Positions 21,709 to 33,537 of a DNA stretch of 38,189 nt are shown piece after piece (within the stretch, counting starts at the first letter, position 1; each line of letters opens with the position of its first letter). The position numbers and the translations under genes are program-made. Source of the stretch: Purshia tridentata (Eukaryota; Streptophyta; Magnoliopsida; Rosales; Rosaceae); NCBI GenBank assembly GCA_003254885.1, contig QANT01006273.1:1-38189 (forward strand). The letters are read 5' to 3'. A model generated the notes under the pieces. It worked only from the letters and a program-made list of their open reading frames with translations. It had not been told where the DNA came from and did not search any database.

Positions 21709-23364
21709 TGTTAGTTAACAAATGGATAAGAAGTGAACTCGAAAATATGGCTTAGAATCCCCTAAGTAGAAGCCTGTTCTTTTAATTATTTTTAAATAAC
21801 AGAAATTAATACACAGGCCTTTATCAACTTCTGCGCTATAAAATCTCTCCTTTATCCCCGAAAAAAAAGGAAAGAATTGAAATAGACAAATACTTTTCAA
21901 ATAACTTATCCTTTTATAAGATAACCTGGTCAGTGGACTAAAGTTACGTCAAACACTATAACCATGGACACGGATCTATGGCGGACGTTTGCACTTTTTT
22001 TTTTTCTGTGTGGATTCTGGACTCCGAGCGCTCGATAGTGAAATTTTTAGAATAGTTGAGCGCTGCAACAGCATTTGGCACCGCTTCTTCTGTTATTTTT
22101 TAGGATACTTTTCTGACGGTTTACCTCATACCCTCCTAAGGTGTAGAATAAGGTTTGTAGAGGCTACATGCACCCAAACCAGTTTAAATTTCAGTTTAAA
22201 AATAAAGCCGACTTTAGTTAAATATTAATTTACTAATGTATTAGCTAGAGGATGTGCTGCCGGATACAAACCAGTGACATATTGATAAAAGCTAGAGGAA
22301 CTTTGTACTATATATAGTTAGTGGGGTTGTTCTTATATCCTACATATATACAATCTCATTTCAACACAGCTCACCCCACGCATCTCAGCTCATACTAATT
22401 TGTAAACCTGGATTCGTCCCTAAGTGGAGGAGACTTGTAACAGAGTGGGATTGACATGCATGAAAGGACTCATCACCCATCACACATGGTTTGAGTGATC
22501 GAGAGTTTGACTCTTCTTTTGGTTTTCGACTTAGTCGGTGACTTGGGGAAGGTGGAACGGAGGCGTCTGTGCTTGATAGTCTTACATGGATTCTTTTGAA
22601 ATCTCCACTTTCCAATAATGATGATATGAAGGTAAAATCCTTTGTCTATTTTGGAAAGTTCATAATATAGATTATAGAGCCCAAGAGCATTCACGATATA
22701 TACACAATGTGTTTGTGTGGTATGTATGTATGCAACCCGGCCAGTAACAATTTTCCCCTTTTCAATATATGCCATTAATCTTGAATCTTTATAATGGAAG
22801 AAAAAAACTTCAGTTTGCAGTGGAGGAGAGAATGTCAAATTTTCTAAGGGAAAAGAGAAAACATAGGTTAAATTAATAGTAATAACAATTTTAAGCTAAA
22901 AAATAAATTAGAAAATATGCAAATCTTATATACCACATACAATAGTAAATGACTGTATATGACCATAAACACTATATAACATGATGATGTGATGTAGGGT
23001 ATTTTAAGTGTATTTTTTAGGATTTAGGATTTTAGAATAAATAATTTTACATGTGTTATAATTTAAGTGAATTGGTAACACTATATCGATCATTATATAT
23101 TTAGTATTATTATCACATACAATAATTTCTCACAAACACATGATTTATGAGAAATATCCCCTTTCTATTGACAATGCAAACTCAATGACATTACATCATG
23201 ATCATCATCAACATAAGATAGCTAACCAACTTGGTCCATCCTCAATTAAGAGAGTGTTTCAATTCAAAAATCAAATTCCTATTGAAGATAAACCTAAACA
23301 TAATTTTCCAGGGCCCCGTTTCTGTTAAACTATAAATCTAAATATATTTGAAACCTCCCTGAAA
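21709..23364. other. Intergenic between the two subtilase copies
   Basis: It contains the promoter side of the intact subtilase (right up to about 22300) and the 3' flank of the pseudogene. ORFs at 22385-22838 overlap each other in different frames and match nothing I recognise. No transposon boundaries were seen. Confidence 0.6.
21911..21918 (-). promoter_or_regulatory. Possible TATA box of the intact subtilase gene
   Basis: On the minus strand tataaaag lies about 205 bp before the start codon. The spacing is acceptable with a 5'UTR of about 170 bases. Other AT-rich stretches exist, so this is only a candidate. Confidence 0.3.
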
Positions 23365-25251
23365 CTAATAAACAAGATTAAGAAGAATTGGACTCCTAAC
23401 ATGTTTCTCTCTATCACTCCAAATTATGCTGCCATAGACATATCCTAGAGCTTCTGTTGGAGTAAAATCAACTCTGTAACTGGCCTTTGTCGAATTCGAA
23501 AAATCCAGAACTTCAGGATCCACCCTCACTTTAACCCCTCGTGGAGATTCAATGTGAACTTTATATATTTTTCGGTCCTCTTTTCCACCTTTGTAGGTGA
23601 CTGTTCGATAAACAGACATTGGTCTATTCATCATTCCAACTCCAATGGAAGGATAATTCAAATTGTATGGAGCAACAGGTGGAAGTCTGCACACTAAAGG
23701 CTTCCCAATAAGCAATTGTAGCTGGGCTTCAGTTGCACCATAAGAGCACAAGACATCAGCAATGTCTTCAATGTCAAAGTCATACACTAAGCCTGGATTA
23801 ACAGCATGATCAGGATACAAGTGCCCAGATCCAAAGTCCAAGGGAGTTGCTTGATTTGAACCGGACTGAATAAATTGGCCAGTGTTATCCCTGGTTCTAA
23901 CTGCATAAGAAATAGATGAAATTTTGTTTGTTATATATACTCAATAGAAAAAACAGAATAAAACTATATATGCCACATTTATGCACCACTTTCTGGACCT
24001 CTATTCAAATACCAAATTTAATTACCTGTTGTCATCAATGCAGACTTTATTTCTGCAGGACTCCATCTTTTGTTATGAGCTTTAACAACTGCTGCAACCC
24101 CAGATGCATGAGAGCAAGCCATTGAAGTACCCGAGTCCATACGAAATGAAAGTGCATCAGCTTTTTGATTTTCACTTGGTGGCCATGCTGCTAAAACATT
24201 AACTCCTGGTGCAGTGATGTCAGGCTGCAGCATCCGTATGAGCAACAAATCACAAGTTTGCACCAACAAATTTGCAACCCAAATGAGTGTAAAATTCAAT
24301 AATTTTGATAAACAAGCTATAGCCCGCTTACTTTGATGATGTCAGGCGTTATAGAATTAGGTCCTCTTGACGAAAATATTGCCATATTTGGTGCATGTTT
24401 TGTACCAAGAACTTCTCGATTGTGCAAGATACTTGCGGTTGGATGACTGGAAATGTAAAACACTTTGTCAAAAAACATAGAATCGTATAATATACTAGTT
24501 GTTATAGTCTAATAGATGAAAAATTAAAACACCACCCAAGTATGAAGATGAAATGCTAATTACCTTGTCGAATTCATATAAGTAAAAAGTTTTCGTCCTT
24601 CACCATGACTTATTACCGAAGTAGGGACCGCAAAAGAAATCAGCAAGTCTGAATTATCAAATTGATTGATGAGGATCATTCCAACAGCTCCACTTTCTTT
24701 TAGGACATTTGATTTCTCCACTACATCATCTGTGATTTGAGCCATGGCACAAACCACAATCTTACCGCTTACAAGAAGATCATGGATTGTATTATTTCTA
24801 CAAAAACTGTAAATAGAAGTACAATTTAAAATGAATTATTAAAGTTATGAGAGGTGCAGAATTAAATAGATTATTGCATCCTAAAATTAAATTAATGTCT
24901 ACTTAATTTGCAGAATCCTTATAATTACCTTGCTTCAACAGGATCAACCCCAAAGAGTGCAGCATCACTTGCTAATACAAGTTCATGGGAACCATGTAAA
25001 TGGTTCATGTTTAATCCATAACGCTATGATCCATTATAATTAACATTAGTAAATTACAAAGCAATTATTCCAAATACACCAATATAAAAACAAATTATAA
25101 ATAATAACTTTATATATATATACGTACCTTTAGTTGTTCATTATTGCCAAGACGAACGAAAGAATATACTTCACGATCAATTGTACTAGCAGCAAACCGT
25201 GAGAACCCAAGGAACAGTATTGACAACACTACCTGGCTGCCCTAAATTTCA

Positions 25252-25395
<144 letters not shown>

Positions 25396-25948
25396 TTAAA
25401 GAATATCAGAACAACTACATTGATGATGCCAACAAGTTTTGTAAACAGCTATCTGAGCTTGAGGAGCTCCACCTCGAAGAGTATGGTTACTCAGTCCTGA
25501 TATGTTAACACTTAGTTCTGAACCCACAGCTATTGAAGCTGTGTGAGTAACATGCCCAAAATCATCTCTACAAGATGATATAGCAGATCCAACAGAACTA
25601 TTACCAAACTCATGCTTATATCCTTGGTAATAATAACGAGCACCGATTATTTTCCTAAAACACCAAATATATACAAATAAGTAACCATTAGTGTACTGAA
25701 AAATTTCAATTTTTTTGTTGTTAGATTAAAAGTATTAATCTTTTAATTAATTAGATAATAAGCAAATATTGTTTACTTAATCTTAGCAATATTTATCTAC
25801 CTGTTACAATTAGCTTTGGTGAAGTGTTGTAACACATTGGCCTTTCCAACGCCTTGGCACAGGCCTTAATCCTTCATCACTAAAGCTCTTTGACTCGGGC
25901 CAAACACCTACCAATTAAAACAGCAATCAATAAAAGAGAATAATTGAT

Positions 25949-25985
25949 CACCCTGGTACAACAATCAACATTTTTTACCAGGGTG
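25949..25985. repeat. Perfect 10-bp inverted repeat in a pseudogene intron
   Basis: caccctggta and taccagggtg are exact reverse complements separated by 17 bases, in the intron between exons 4 and 5. It may be the remnant of a tiny foldback element. The intact paralogue lacks it. Confidence 0.6.
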
Positions 25986-26403
25986 CTCTAGAAAATGAAC
26001 AGTTTCAACTGTCATTAGTTAATAATTTGATCAAGAGTTTCATTAATTGATATTTAATTATATGTACTAAAAAATAAAGGAGATAAAAATTAAACCTTAC
26101 CACCATCAATATGTCCAACAATCACATCATGTGTTTCGTTTTGGCTACTGCGGTAAATTCACCTATAGTTTTGCCCCTACTCTCGGAGTCCATAAAATAC
26201 CACGACCTTGTGGTATGAAGAGTATAAATCTTACTTTCAAAAACGGAAATAGTTGAATTACTTTCTGCAAACAAAAACAAAAAGAGTTGGTCTCCAAAAT
26301 TCAACTAACCCTTCAAAAAGTAAACAAAAACTACCTTCACATACTTCTTAAATTTTCAACTTGTTGTGGTGTAAGCAAAGCTGAGAACCCTCTAAAACTC
26401 TTA

Positions 26404-26947
26404 GGGCCCGTTTGGATTCTTGAATTTGGATTTGGATTTGGATTTCAAATTTATGCATTTAAAATCCATGAAATTGAAATCCCTAGATTTGAAATTCTAT
26501 TGTTTGGATACAAAATTTAAAGGTGAGAATTTCACAAAGTATTTCAAATTTTTTTTTTTGACAATTTAAGAATTGAAATATATGATTAAAAATAAAACAA
26601 GTCGTCAGAGGGTGGCCGGAAAATTCGTCGGAGAGTGGCCGGAAAAGTCACCGGAAAGTCACCGGCAGTGGTCGGAAAAATCGCCGGAAAGTCGCCGGAG
26701 GGTGGTGGGCGGTGGTCGCCGGCAATTGTGGCCGAAGGTGAGGGAAAGAGAGAGAGTAGGATGGTGGGATTTCAAATACCTAGTTGGAGAAGGTATTTGA
26801 AATTTATGGATTTAGCCCTCTCAAATCCATCTTGAATTTGGGTCAAATCCAAATACACTCCTTTAAATTATTCCAAATAGGTGGATTTGGATTTGGAGAA
26901 CTCAAATCCAAATCCAAATTCAAATCACCCCTTATCCAAACGGGGCC
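26404..26947. mobile_element. 544-bp MITE, PIF/Harbinger (Tourist)-like, inside pseudogene exon 3
   Basis: The ends are GGGCCCGTTTGGAT and, inverted, GGCCCCGTTTGGAT: 13 of 14 bases match. It is flanked by TTA on both sides (26401-26403 and 26948-26950), the duplication typical of PIF/Harbinger elements. Subterminal regions carry several aatttggattt motifs facing each other. Removing 547 bp leaves exon 3 at exactly 98 bp, the length in the intact paralogue, which proves the insertion. There is no transposase, so it is non-autonomous. The centre (26600-26730) is a GC-rich array of gccggaaa-type repeats. Confidence 0.92.
26600..26730 (+). repeat. GC-rich minisatellite-like array inside the MITE
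   Basis: Irregular copies of (g)tcgccggaaa and gtggccggaaa follow one another. The composition differs strongly from the AT-rich MITE ends, so it may be captured or locally amplified sequence. The + strand ORFs here result from the repeat. Confidence 0.65.
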
Positions 26948-27513
26948 TTAGTGTAATGGTGAACAATTGCCTTTTTGGCTCTACGATGGCTGAAAAGGAC
27001 ATAAATAATTCATATGAATAATTGGATTGGATCTACATAATATATATGCTTAAAATATATTTAATATGATTGTGTGTATATATATATAATTCGTTTAATT
27101 AAAAAGAAATTTACCAGCCCACGACTGAAGAAAGCAATTCATGATTATGAGTCATGACAGTTTCTGTATTTGGATACGAGTGAGACCCCATATAAACAAT
27201 GTAATGCTGCAACAAAATCATTTAGTTATTAATTAGTCTTAGAATCATTAATTTCCTTCAAATTTTTTTCTTAAAACAAAGAAATAAATTAAAACAGTAT
27301 GCATGATACTGAATATTAACTTTAGAACCTTAAGATTGGATCCATGAAGTGCAGAACCAGTGGGGCTGGATCGATGAAACCCATGAACTGAAAATATAGA
27401 AAGCGAAAAGGAAATTACAAGAGCAATGAATTTCATCGTTATTGATGTATTCATGCACTTTAATTTCACACGTTGGCAGTAAATGAAAGCTAATTAATTT
27501 AAAAAGTGACACC

Positions 27514-27523
27514 CCTTATATAG
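27514..27523 (-). promoter_or_regulatory. Probable TATA box of the subtilase pseudogene
   Basis: On the minus strand ctatataagg lies about 78 bp upstream of the ATG, giving a short 5'UTR. The promoter core may therefore still be present although the coding region is dead. Confidence 0.45.
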
Positions 27524-27529
27524 ACTCAT

Positions 27530-29660
27530 GCAGTCTCTTCTTTTACAAATTTAATTTGATTTTTTATTCAGATATAGATAGAATGAATTTTCTTAATTAG
27601 ATTAAAAGAAAAACGAACTTCAAATTTTCAATAGAAAAATCCAATCGTTTCTTCATTTGCATTGATTATAACGAATTCAACTTATAGGTCCTGGCCCAAT
27701 CAGCCGGTCGATCTGGCCTTATCTCCGAGAGGTGGTGTTATATACATCTTAAAACTTGTTCTAGATATCCATGATTTAAAAGAAATTAAGATAGAATTCT
27801 ATATTTTCGATAAACTAAGCTTGTTTTTTTAAATAGTAAGTGCAACCATTTTTTAAGGATTGTGCAACTTTTGGGTGGATAGAAAATTATGCATTTTTCT
27901 AAGGATTGTGGAGTGGCATCACTTGATATATTTGACGAGTTTGGCCCTCTGGCTTTCTTAATTGGTTGGGCCTGCTCTGTTTTCTAATGATGGGGGTTGG
28001 GGTCAGGTTTTTTTAGCTTGAAGCCTGATTTAGACTCTTTCAGACTAACTTGTGTTTTCAGTCTTTGCCGATTAAACTGAATTTCATTTATTTATTATAC
28101 AAGTTAGTTTGATTGATTGAAATTAAATTTGTTTTGAACTTTTACTTAACAAAGCTAAAGATAATTCAAATAATCATTTTTTTAGCTGCGGGAGGAGAAT
28201 TCGTACTTCGCATGCGCATGTCAATATGTTTTCTATCGTGTATATATTGGCATTAAAAAAAATGTTTTTTTTTAATGAGAAAATCATACAAATGTTATGT
28301 GACTTATCTTTTACATGATTCTTTTGCCATGTTGTGGTCACATTTATATGAAGACCTTATTAAAGTAAGAATGAGATGCTCATTAAGAACCTTTAAGATG
28401 GAAATAAGAGCAATATACCTTAAAAATTATACATGAGAGAGATATTGGAAGAAACTATAATATCAGGTAATCATATTAGTCTTTTTGTTATATATAGAAT
28501 ATGCCAGTAATTCAATAATATAATTAGTTTTAATCCTTTTGTTTGCTAGTTAGCCTAGTTGAAAATAAGAGCAATATACCTTAAAAATTATACATGAGTG
28601 AGATATTGGAAGAAACTAATATCAGGTAATCATATTAGTCTTTTTGTTATATATAGAATATGCCAGTAATTCAATAATATAATTAATTTTAATCCTTTTG
28701 TTTGCTAGTTAGCCTAGTTGATAGGTTTAATTGATGAATTAATTTATTTTTAAAATCTATTATTAAATTTATATTGATGCAAGGATCATTGACATTGTCT
28801 ACGTTAAATTAATTTTAAACGCAGTTGTTAGGACATTTTAGTTAAAATGACCGTTAAATTTATTGCACATAAGTTTGATCCCCCTCTTTCTAGTATAAAA
28901 TATATATTTTTTAACTCAAACTTGACTCAAACAGCTCATTAACATCAAATAAAATTGAGTTTCGAAAATGGATACAACCTACTTAACATTAATTTGTTCA
29001 CTAGAGATTATTAATCAAATTTTTTGGGGGGCTTGTAATCGTATTAATGGATTATGTACGAAGACAATAAAGATTATGTCTTCTTCTTGAAAAAAAAAAT
29101 AAAGATTATGTCCTTTTTACCCAAAAAAAAGTTATTGCCATGTTATTTTTACCATAACAAAATTTGCATGTTCTTTTTACCAAAACCAAAATTTGCATGT
29201 TCTACTAACAGTCAAAGCCACAGAGACAAGCTTGGCCAAAAAAATAACCCAGACAAGACACACCGCACACGCACACAGCAACACGTTATTGGGTTCCTCA
29301 GGGCTGTGACCCACATAGACCAGCCCAAGTGTTTTCATCTTTAGCTGGAAAAACCTCCAAGCCTCCTTATGAGGCATAACCAGTAGGAGCCTGCCACGTT
29401 TATATTTTTTAGCAAATCATGGTGTGGTCAATGACTTTCCATGATGCTTTCCCTTTCTAATTCGCGCTAATTTGTAGTAACGGATGTACCTGATTCAGAT
29501 TGACTGATCTGCTAACACGTGGGCAGTATCATTAGCAAGTAGTGATCAAGTGATATAACTTCGTTTCCGTCTGTCTTCTCTCAACTCTTTCAGCCTCCTC
29601 CTCTTTTAACATCTTTCTTTCTCCTTGTGTGTCAAGGGCGGCTTCATTTGTTTTCACACT
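27530..29660. other. Intergenic between the subtilase pseudogene and the F-box gene
   Basis: AT-rich, no credible gene. It contains the 161-bp tandem duplication at 28402-28721 and, near 29080-29200, several A-rich stretches with a repeated aaaatttgcatgttct. The two genes are divergent, so both promoters lie here. The last 80 bases before 29661 are pyrimidine-rich, as in many plant 5' leaders. Confidence 0.6.
28402..28721. repeat. Tandem duplication of a 161-bp unit
   Basis: The block starting aaataagagcaatatacct at 28402 repeats at 28563, and both copies end gttagcctagttga. Only a few differences are visible (for example gagagag versus gagtgag and a 3-bp gap in the actataata stretch), so the duplication is fairly recent. 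Confidence 0.92.
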
Positions 29661-31701
29661 ATGGCCGGGAGGAAGAGGAAGCTGAAATCGTAAGATTTGA
29701 TTTTTGTTCATTAACATTTTGTAATTTGGATATTTTGTTTTTATTGTTTTTCACTTTGGCTTCAGGAAATGAATCTTAAGGATTTGAGTAATTGGATCAG
29801 TTTGGTGTTTGTGATTGAATACCCAATGAGGTTTTAGTCAGGAATAAGCTTTAATGGTTGGGAATTGAAGTCAATTATGAGAAGTTAGATGGGTTTTTGA
29901 GAAAGAGTTGTTATCTGTGGCTAAAGAGTAAGGAATTGGATTAGGTTGGGGTTAATGTTGAATACCCAATGTGTCTTAGTCAGGAATAAGCTTTAATTGT
30001 TGAGAATTGAAGTCAAGCATGAGAATTTAGATGGATTTTTGAAAAAACAGTGTTTATCTGTGGATAAAGAGTGAGGAGTTGGATCAGTTTAGGGTTTTGA
30101 TTGAATGCCCAATTGGTTTTCGGTGAGGATTAGCTTTCATTGTTGAGAATTGGAGTCAATTATAAGAATTTAGATGGGTTTTTGGTGGGTATTATAAATT
30201 ATCTCCTTTTGGTATGTGTATTATGTCTTAGATTCATAATTTGCTTATTTCCATAACTTTCTTAAACACAAATACCAATATGATCCTGTACATTAATAAT
30301 GAAAAAAAGCAATATGATAGTTTGATCTTTGACTAGTTAGAAAAGAGTTGTGCTTTATGATATTTGCTTGAGGGATTCTTCCGATTCATCTCAACTATGA
30401 TTTTCCGTGGGTTTTGCTGTTACATGGTAACAAATTTGAATTAGCAATAAATAAACCTATAAATATGAAATGATGTTCATTGGTTCCAAGCTGTCTTATA
30501 CTATTCGTTTATAACATTTGCTTTTTGCAATTTATTATGGCATTTTCATCTTAGTGGGTTTCATATCAGTATTAGAACTAATCAGTAATTTATGATGTAT
30601 AGGTTAGCTGAAACAATCATAGACTATAAAAGAAGAGTAAGCAAGGTGAAGAATGAGAAATTGGAGCTGCAAACTTGGTCAGACCTTCCTACCGAACTTT
30701 TGGAACTCATCATGTCTCGTTTAACTCTAAAGGATAATATTCGTGTATCTGTTGTATGCAAGAGATGGCACTCAGCTGCCATTTCTGTGCGGGTGGTTAA
30801 CCAATCACCATTGCTTATGTACTTTCCAAAATTTGGTGACCTGTATGAATTCTATGATCCATCACAGCGCAAATTCCACTCCTTAGAGTTACCTGAGCTG
30901 AATGGGTCTAGGGTTTGCTACACTAAAGATGGTTGGTTGTTGCTATATAGACCCAAATCTCACCGTGTGTTCTTCTTTAATCCTTTTACTCGGCAAGTGA
31001 TCAAGGTACCAAGATTCGAATTGACTTATCAGATAGTTGCTTTCTCTTGTGCACCAACTTCTACTAGCTGCATACTTTTTACGGTAAAACACATTAGTCC
31101 CACAATTGTTGCTATTAGCACTTGTCATCCAGGGTCAACAGAGTGGACTACTGTTAATTTCCAAAACCGTTTGCCCTTTGTTAGTAGCATTTGGAACAAG
31201 CTTGTTTTCTGCAATGGGCTGTTTTATTGTCTAAGCCTTACCGGTTGGCTAGGAGTTTTCAACCCGCATGAACGTACTTGGAGTGTTCTTGCCGTTCCTC
31301 CACCCAAATGCCCCGAGAACTTTTTTGCTATATATTGGTGGAAGGGCAAGTTTATGACTGAGCATAAAGGGGACATATTAGTTATATATACATGTTCTAG
31401 TGAAAATCCAATTATATTTAAGCTGGATCAGACAAACATGGTTTGGGAAGAAATGAAAACCCTTGATGGTGTGACACTCTTTGCAAGTTTCTTGACATCT
31501 CATTCAAGAACTGACCTCCCTGGAATAATGAGAAACAATGTCTACTTCTCTAAAGTTCGTTTCTATGGAAGGTGTTGCATTTCATACTCTCTTGATGATT
31601 GCAGATATCATCCTCGTAAGCAATGTCATGATTGGGGAGAGCAAGATCCTTTTAAAAACATTTGGATTCAACCACCTCAAGACTTCTCAACCTTCACTTA
31701 A
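29661..31701 (+). CDS. F-box protein with DUF295 (KIB-type) C-terminal region, two exons
   Basis: Exon 1 is 29661-29689 (MAGRKRKLK plus two bases) and exon 2 is 30603-31701. The 913-bp intron starts gtaag and ends tatag, and the phase joins as ...KLKSLAETIIDYKRR. The total of 1128 bp gives 375 residues. The F-box spans about 33-75 (WSDLPTELLELIMSRL, VCKRWHSAA) and would bind SKP1 in an SCF ubiquitin ligase. Residues 90-350 match the DUF295 pattern (DGWLLLYRP, FFFNPFTRQVIKVP, FCNGLFYCLS, IFKLD..NMVWEEM, YSLDD), a predicted beta-propeller for substrate binding. An ATG at 30592 would open the frame in exon 2, but it lies in the intron's last bases, so the upstream start is preferred. The substrate is unknown. 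Confidence 0.88.
29791..30190 (+). repeat. Three tandem copies of a 144-bp unit inside the F-box intron
   Basis: Copies begin with a ttggat(c/t)ag motif at 29791, 29935 and 30079, an exact 144-bp period. The third is shorter (to about 30190). Shared landmarks are aatacccaat, agtcaggaataagcttt, ttgagaattgaagtcaa and agatgggtttttg. The copies differ at many positions, so the array is not very recent. The unit has no open coding frame shared by all copies. Confidence 0.9.
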
Positions 31702-31860
31702 TTAAAGTTACAGTGAAGCAATTTAGTCTGTGCCACATTTATTGGATGTTGTACTGCGGTTTACAACACAGAGTTACCTGGGACATCAAGCTTGATTAAA
31801 GTTGTAGGGAAGCAATTTAGTCTATGCTAAATTTATTGGATTTTGTCTTATAGATGGTTT
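31697..31860 (+). repeat. Imperfect 94-bp-period duplication in the F-box 3'UTR
   Basis: The segment attaaagttacagtgaagca... at 31701 recurs, diverged, at 31795 (attaaagttgtagggaagca...). Both are followed by atttagtct, tttattggat and ttgt. The first copy starts within a few bases of the stop codon, so a transcript would carry both. Confidence 0.8.
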
Positions 31861-33537
31861 ATGTGTAAAAAGTTGCTTATGGGGTCAATTATACTCCTTA
31901 AAGAACTCATTCCATTTTGAACTCATGTTTCTTTTTTATATGTAAGTCATCTATCATTGACATAAACGTTGCCAGCAGTATGTACAAATGCTTCATGTTT
32001 AAAGTTCTTATATTGCATCTGGTCTCAATGTTTTAATTCTTTTAGAGCAAGTATGCTGCAGAGAATCCAGTTATCCAATGAAAAAGGATGTTATCTTCCA
32101 AATTTTTTGCTCTGTTTAGAATACAAGTACACTAAGATGCTAATATGTCTAGACTATGGAGCTATAAACAAGACTGGCTTCGCAGAGAAATTTTCAATCT
32201 CAATAGGATGTCCATGGAATTAGAATCCAGTCCTTCAAGTAGGAAGTTGGCCACAAACATTCTTAACTTCTAAAGTTTATACAAAGATATATAAAAGTAT
32301 ACGGGATTGTTTAGTCTGGTTTTGTAGCAGCTCAAGTGTGGGATATAATATACATGAAGAAAGTTTGTGTACAGGAAGCAAAGAGTTTGTGAGGTGACAA
32401 GAAGCAAAGAGTTTATAACTTAGAGAAATAAAGGATCTAAATGTGAGGATCCTCTGGAAGATTAGTTGGACCTTTTATCATGCCATGGTGCACCCCTTTG
32501 CTTATTGTGGAATTTTCAAAAATCTTCTACAATGTTGATTTTCAACTTATGGGTTTTGAGGCTGTACCTCTTAACATCACTGCGCTATACGACCACCTTC
32601 AATCAGCATTCATTCTCATTCTCTCTATGACAATGAGATTCAGGCATTAGACCAAACGGCCATGCATAATACTTTCCCCCTAGAATTCTCGAATACACAG
32701 TGGCAAATCATCTTTTCAAGTCTATAAGGTTAACCCAAATAGTAAAGGAGGGTGAAAAACGGATTAAGATTCGTATGAGTTATGGTTAAAAAACCGTTAG
32801 GATTAGAATAAGGTAGGGCGGGAAACATATTAGGATTAAATTAGTGCAAGGGTTGTGTAACCAAATAAAAAATTCAATATTCCCTTCATCTCTACTAATC
32901 TTCATATTAACTTAGGCTTTATAACAATTTACTCATCTGAACTTTGAACTCAATCTTATTTCACCATTTAAAAAAAATTTTGGTCTTTTCAATTGCAACA
33001 ATTTTTAATTCATGTGATAAATTTGTCCAATTTTTTTTGAAGTAGTAAAGTGAGGTCAAATTCAAAGTTCAAGTGAATAAAATGTAAAAAAACCATAATT
33101 TTATAAACTGTTTTTTAAGTCCTACAACATTTTCCCCTTTCAACAGCAATCTGTTACCAAGTGAATAAATCTGTTGGAAGTGAAATTCAAAATAATTAAA
33201 GATGGGGAAAATCTTGTGAACAAACGAGTGAACTGGGCTTGGTTCTGTGCAATGCAGCTTGACTGAACTTGAATTCACAGCTTCTTGACTAACGTGACAC
33301 AGAATTTGAGCCAACATCAATTCCATAATTTAATCAAACTTAATTTAGTTTAGGCAAATTACACGTGGATCTGTTCCCAGTAATTCTCTCCTTCACATGA
33401 ACCAGCTACATTCGATTTGAATTTAATGAACAGCACAGTTCCAAATCTCTACATTAATCACAGGTCCAAAGTAATGATTGTCAAGCTCGGACGCTGTCAT
33501 CTTCCCTTTCTCATAAGCGGGAGGCAAAACTCACTAA
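31861..33537. other. Intergenic between the F-box gene and the hnRNP Q-like gene (convergent)
   Basis: No gene recognised. Small ORFs at 31969-32223 and 33069-33326 have no domain or splice support. The region contains the 3' ends of both flanking genes. Confidence 0.6.

Noticed and set aside
22385..22838. Overlapping minus-strand ORFs between the subtilase copies
   Set aside because: They use different frames over the same bases, have no domain, and match no exon of either subtilase copy.
30592..30602. ATG at 30592 as the F-box start (MMYRL...)
   Set aside because: It lies in the last bases of a good GT-AG intron, and a spliced upstream ATG at 29661 gives a clean in-phase start.
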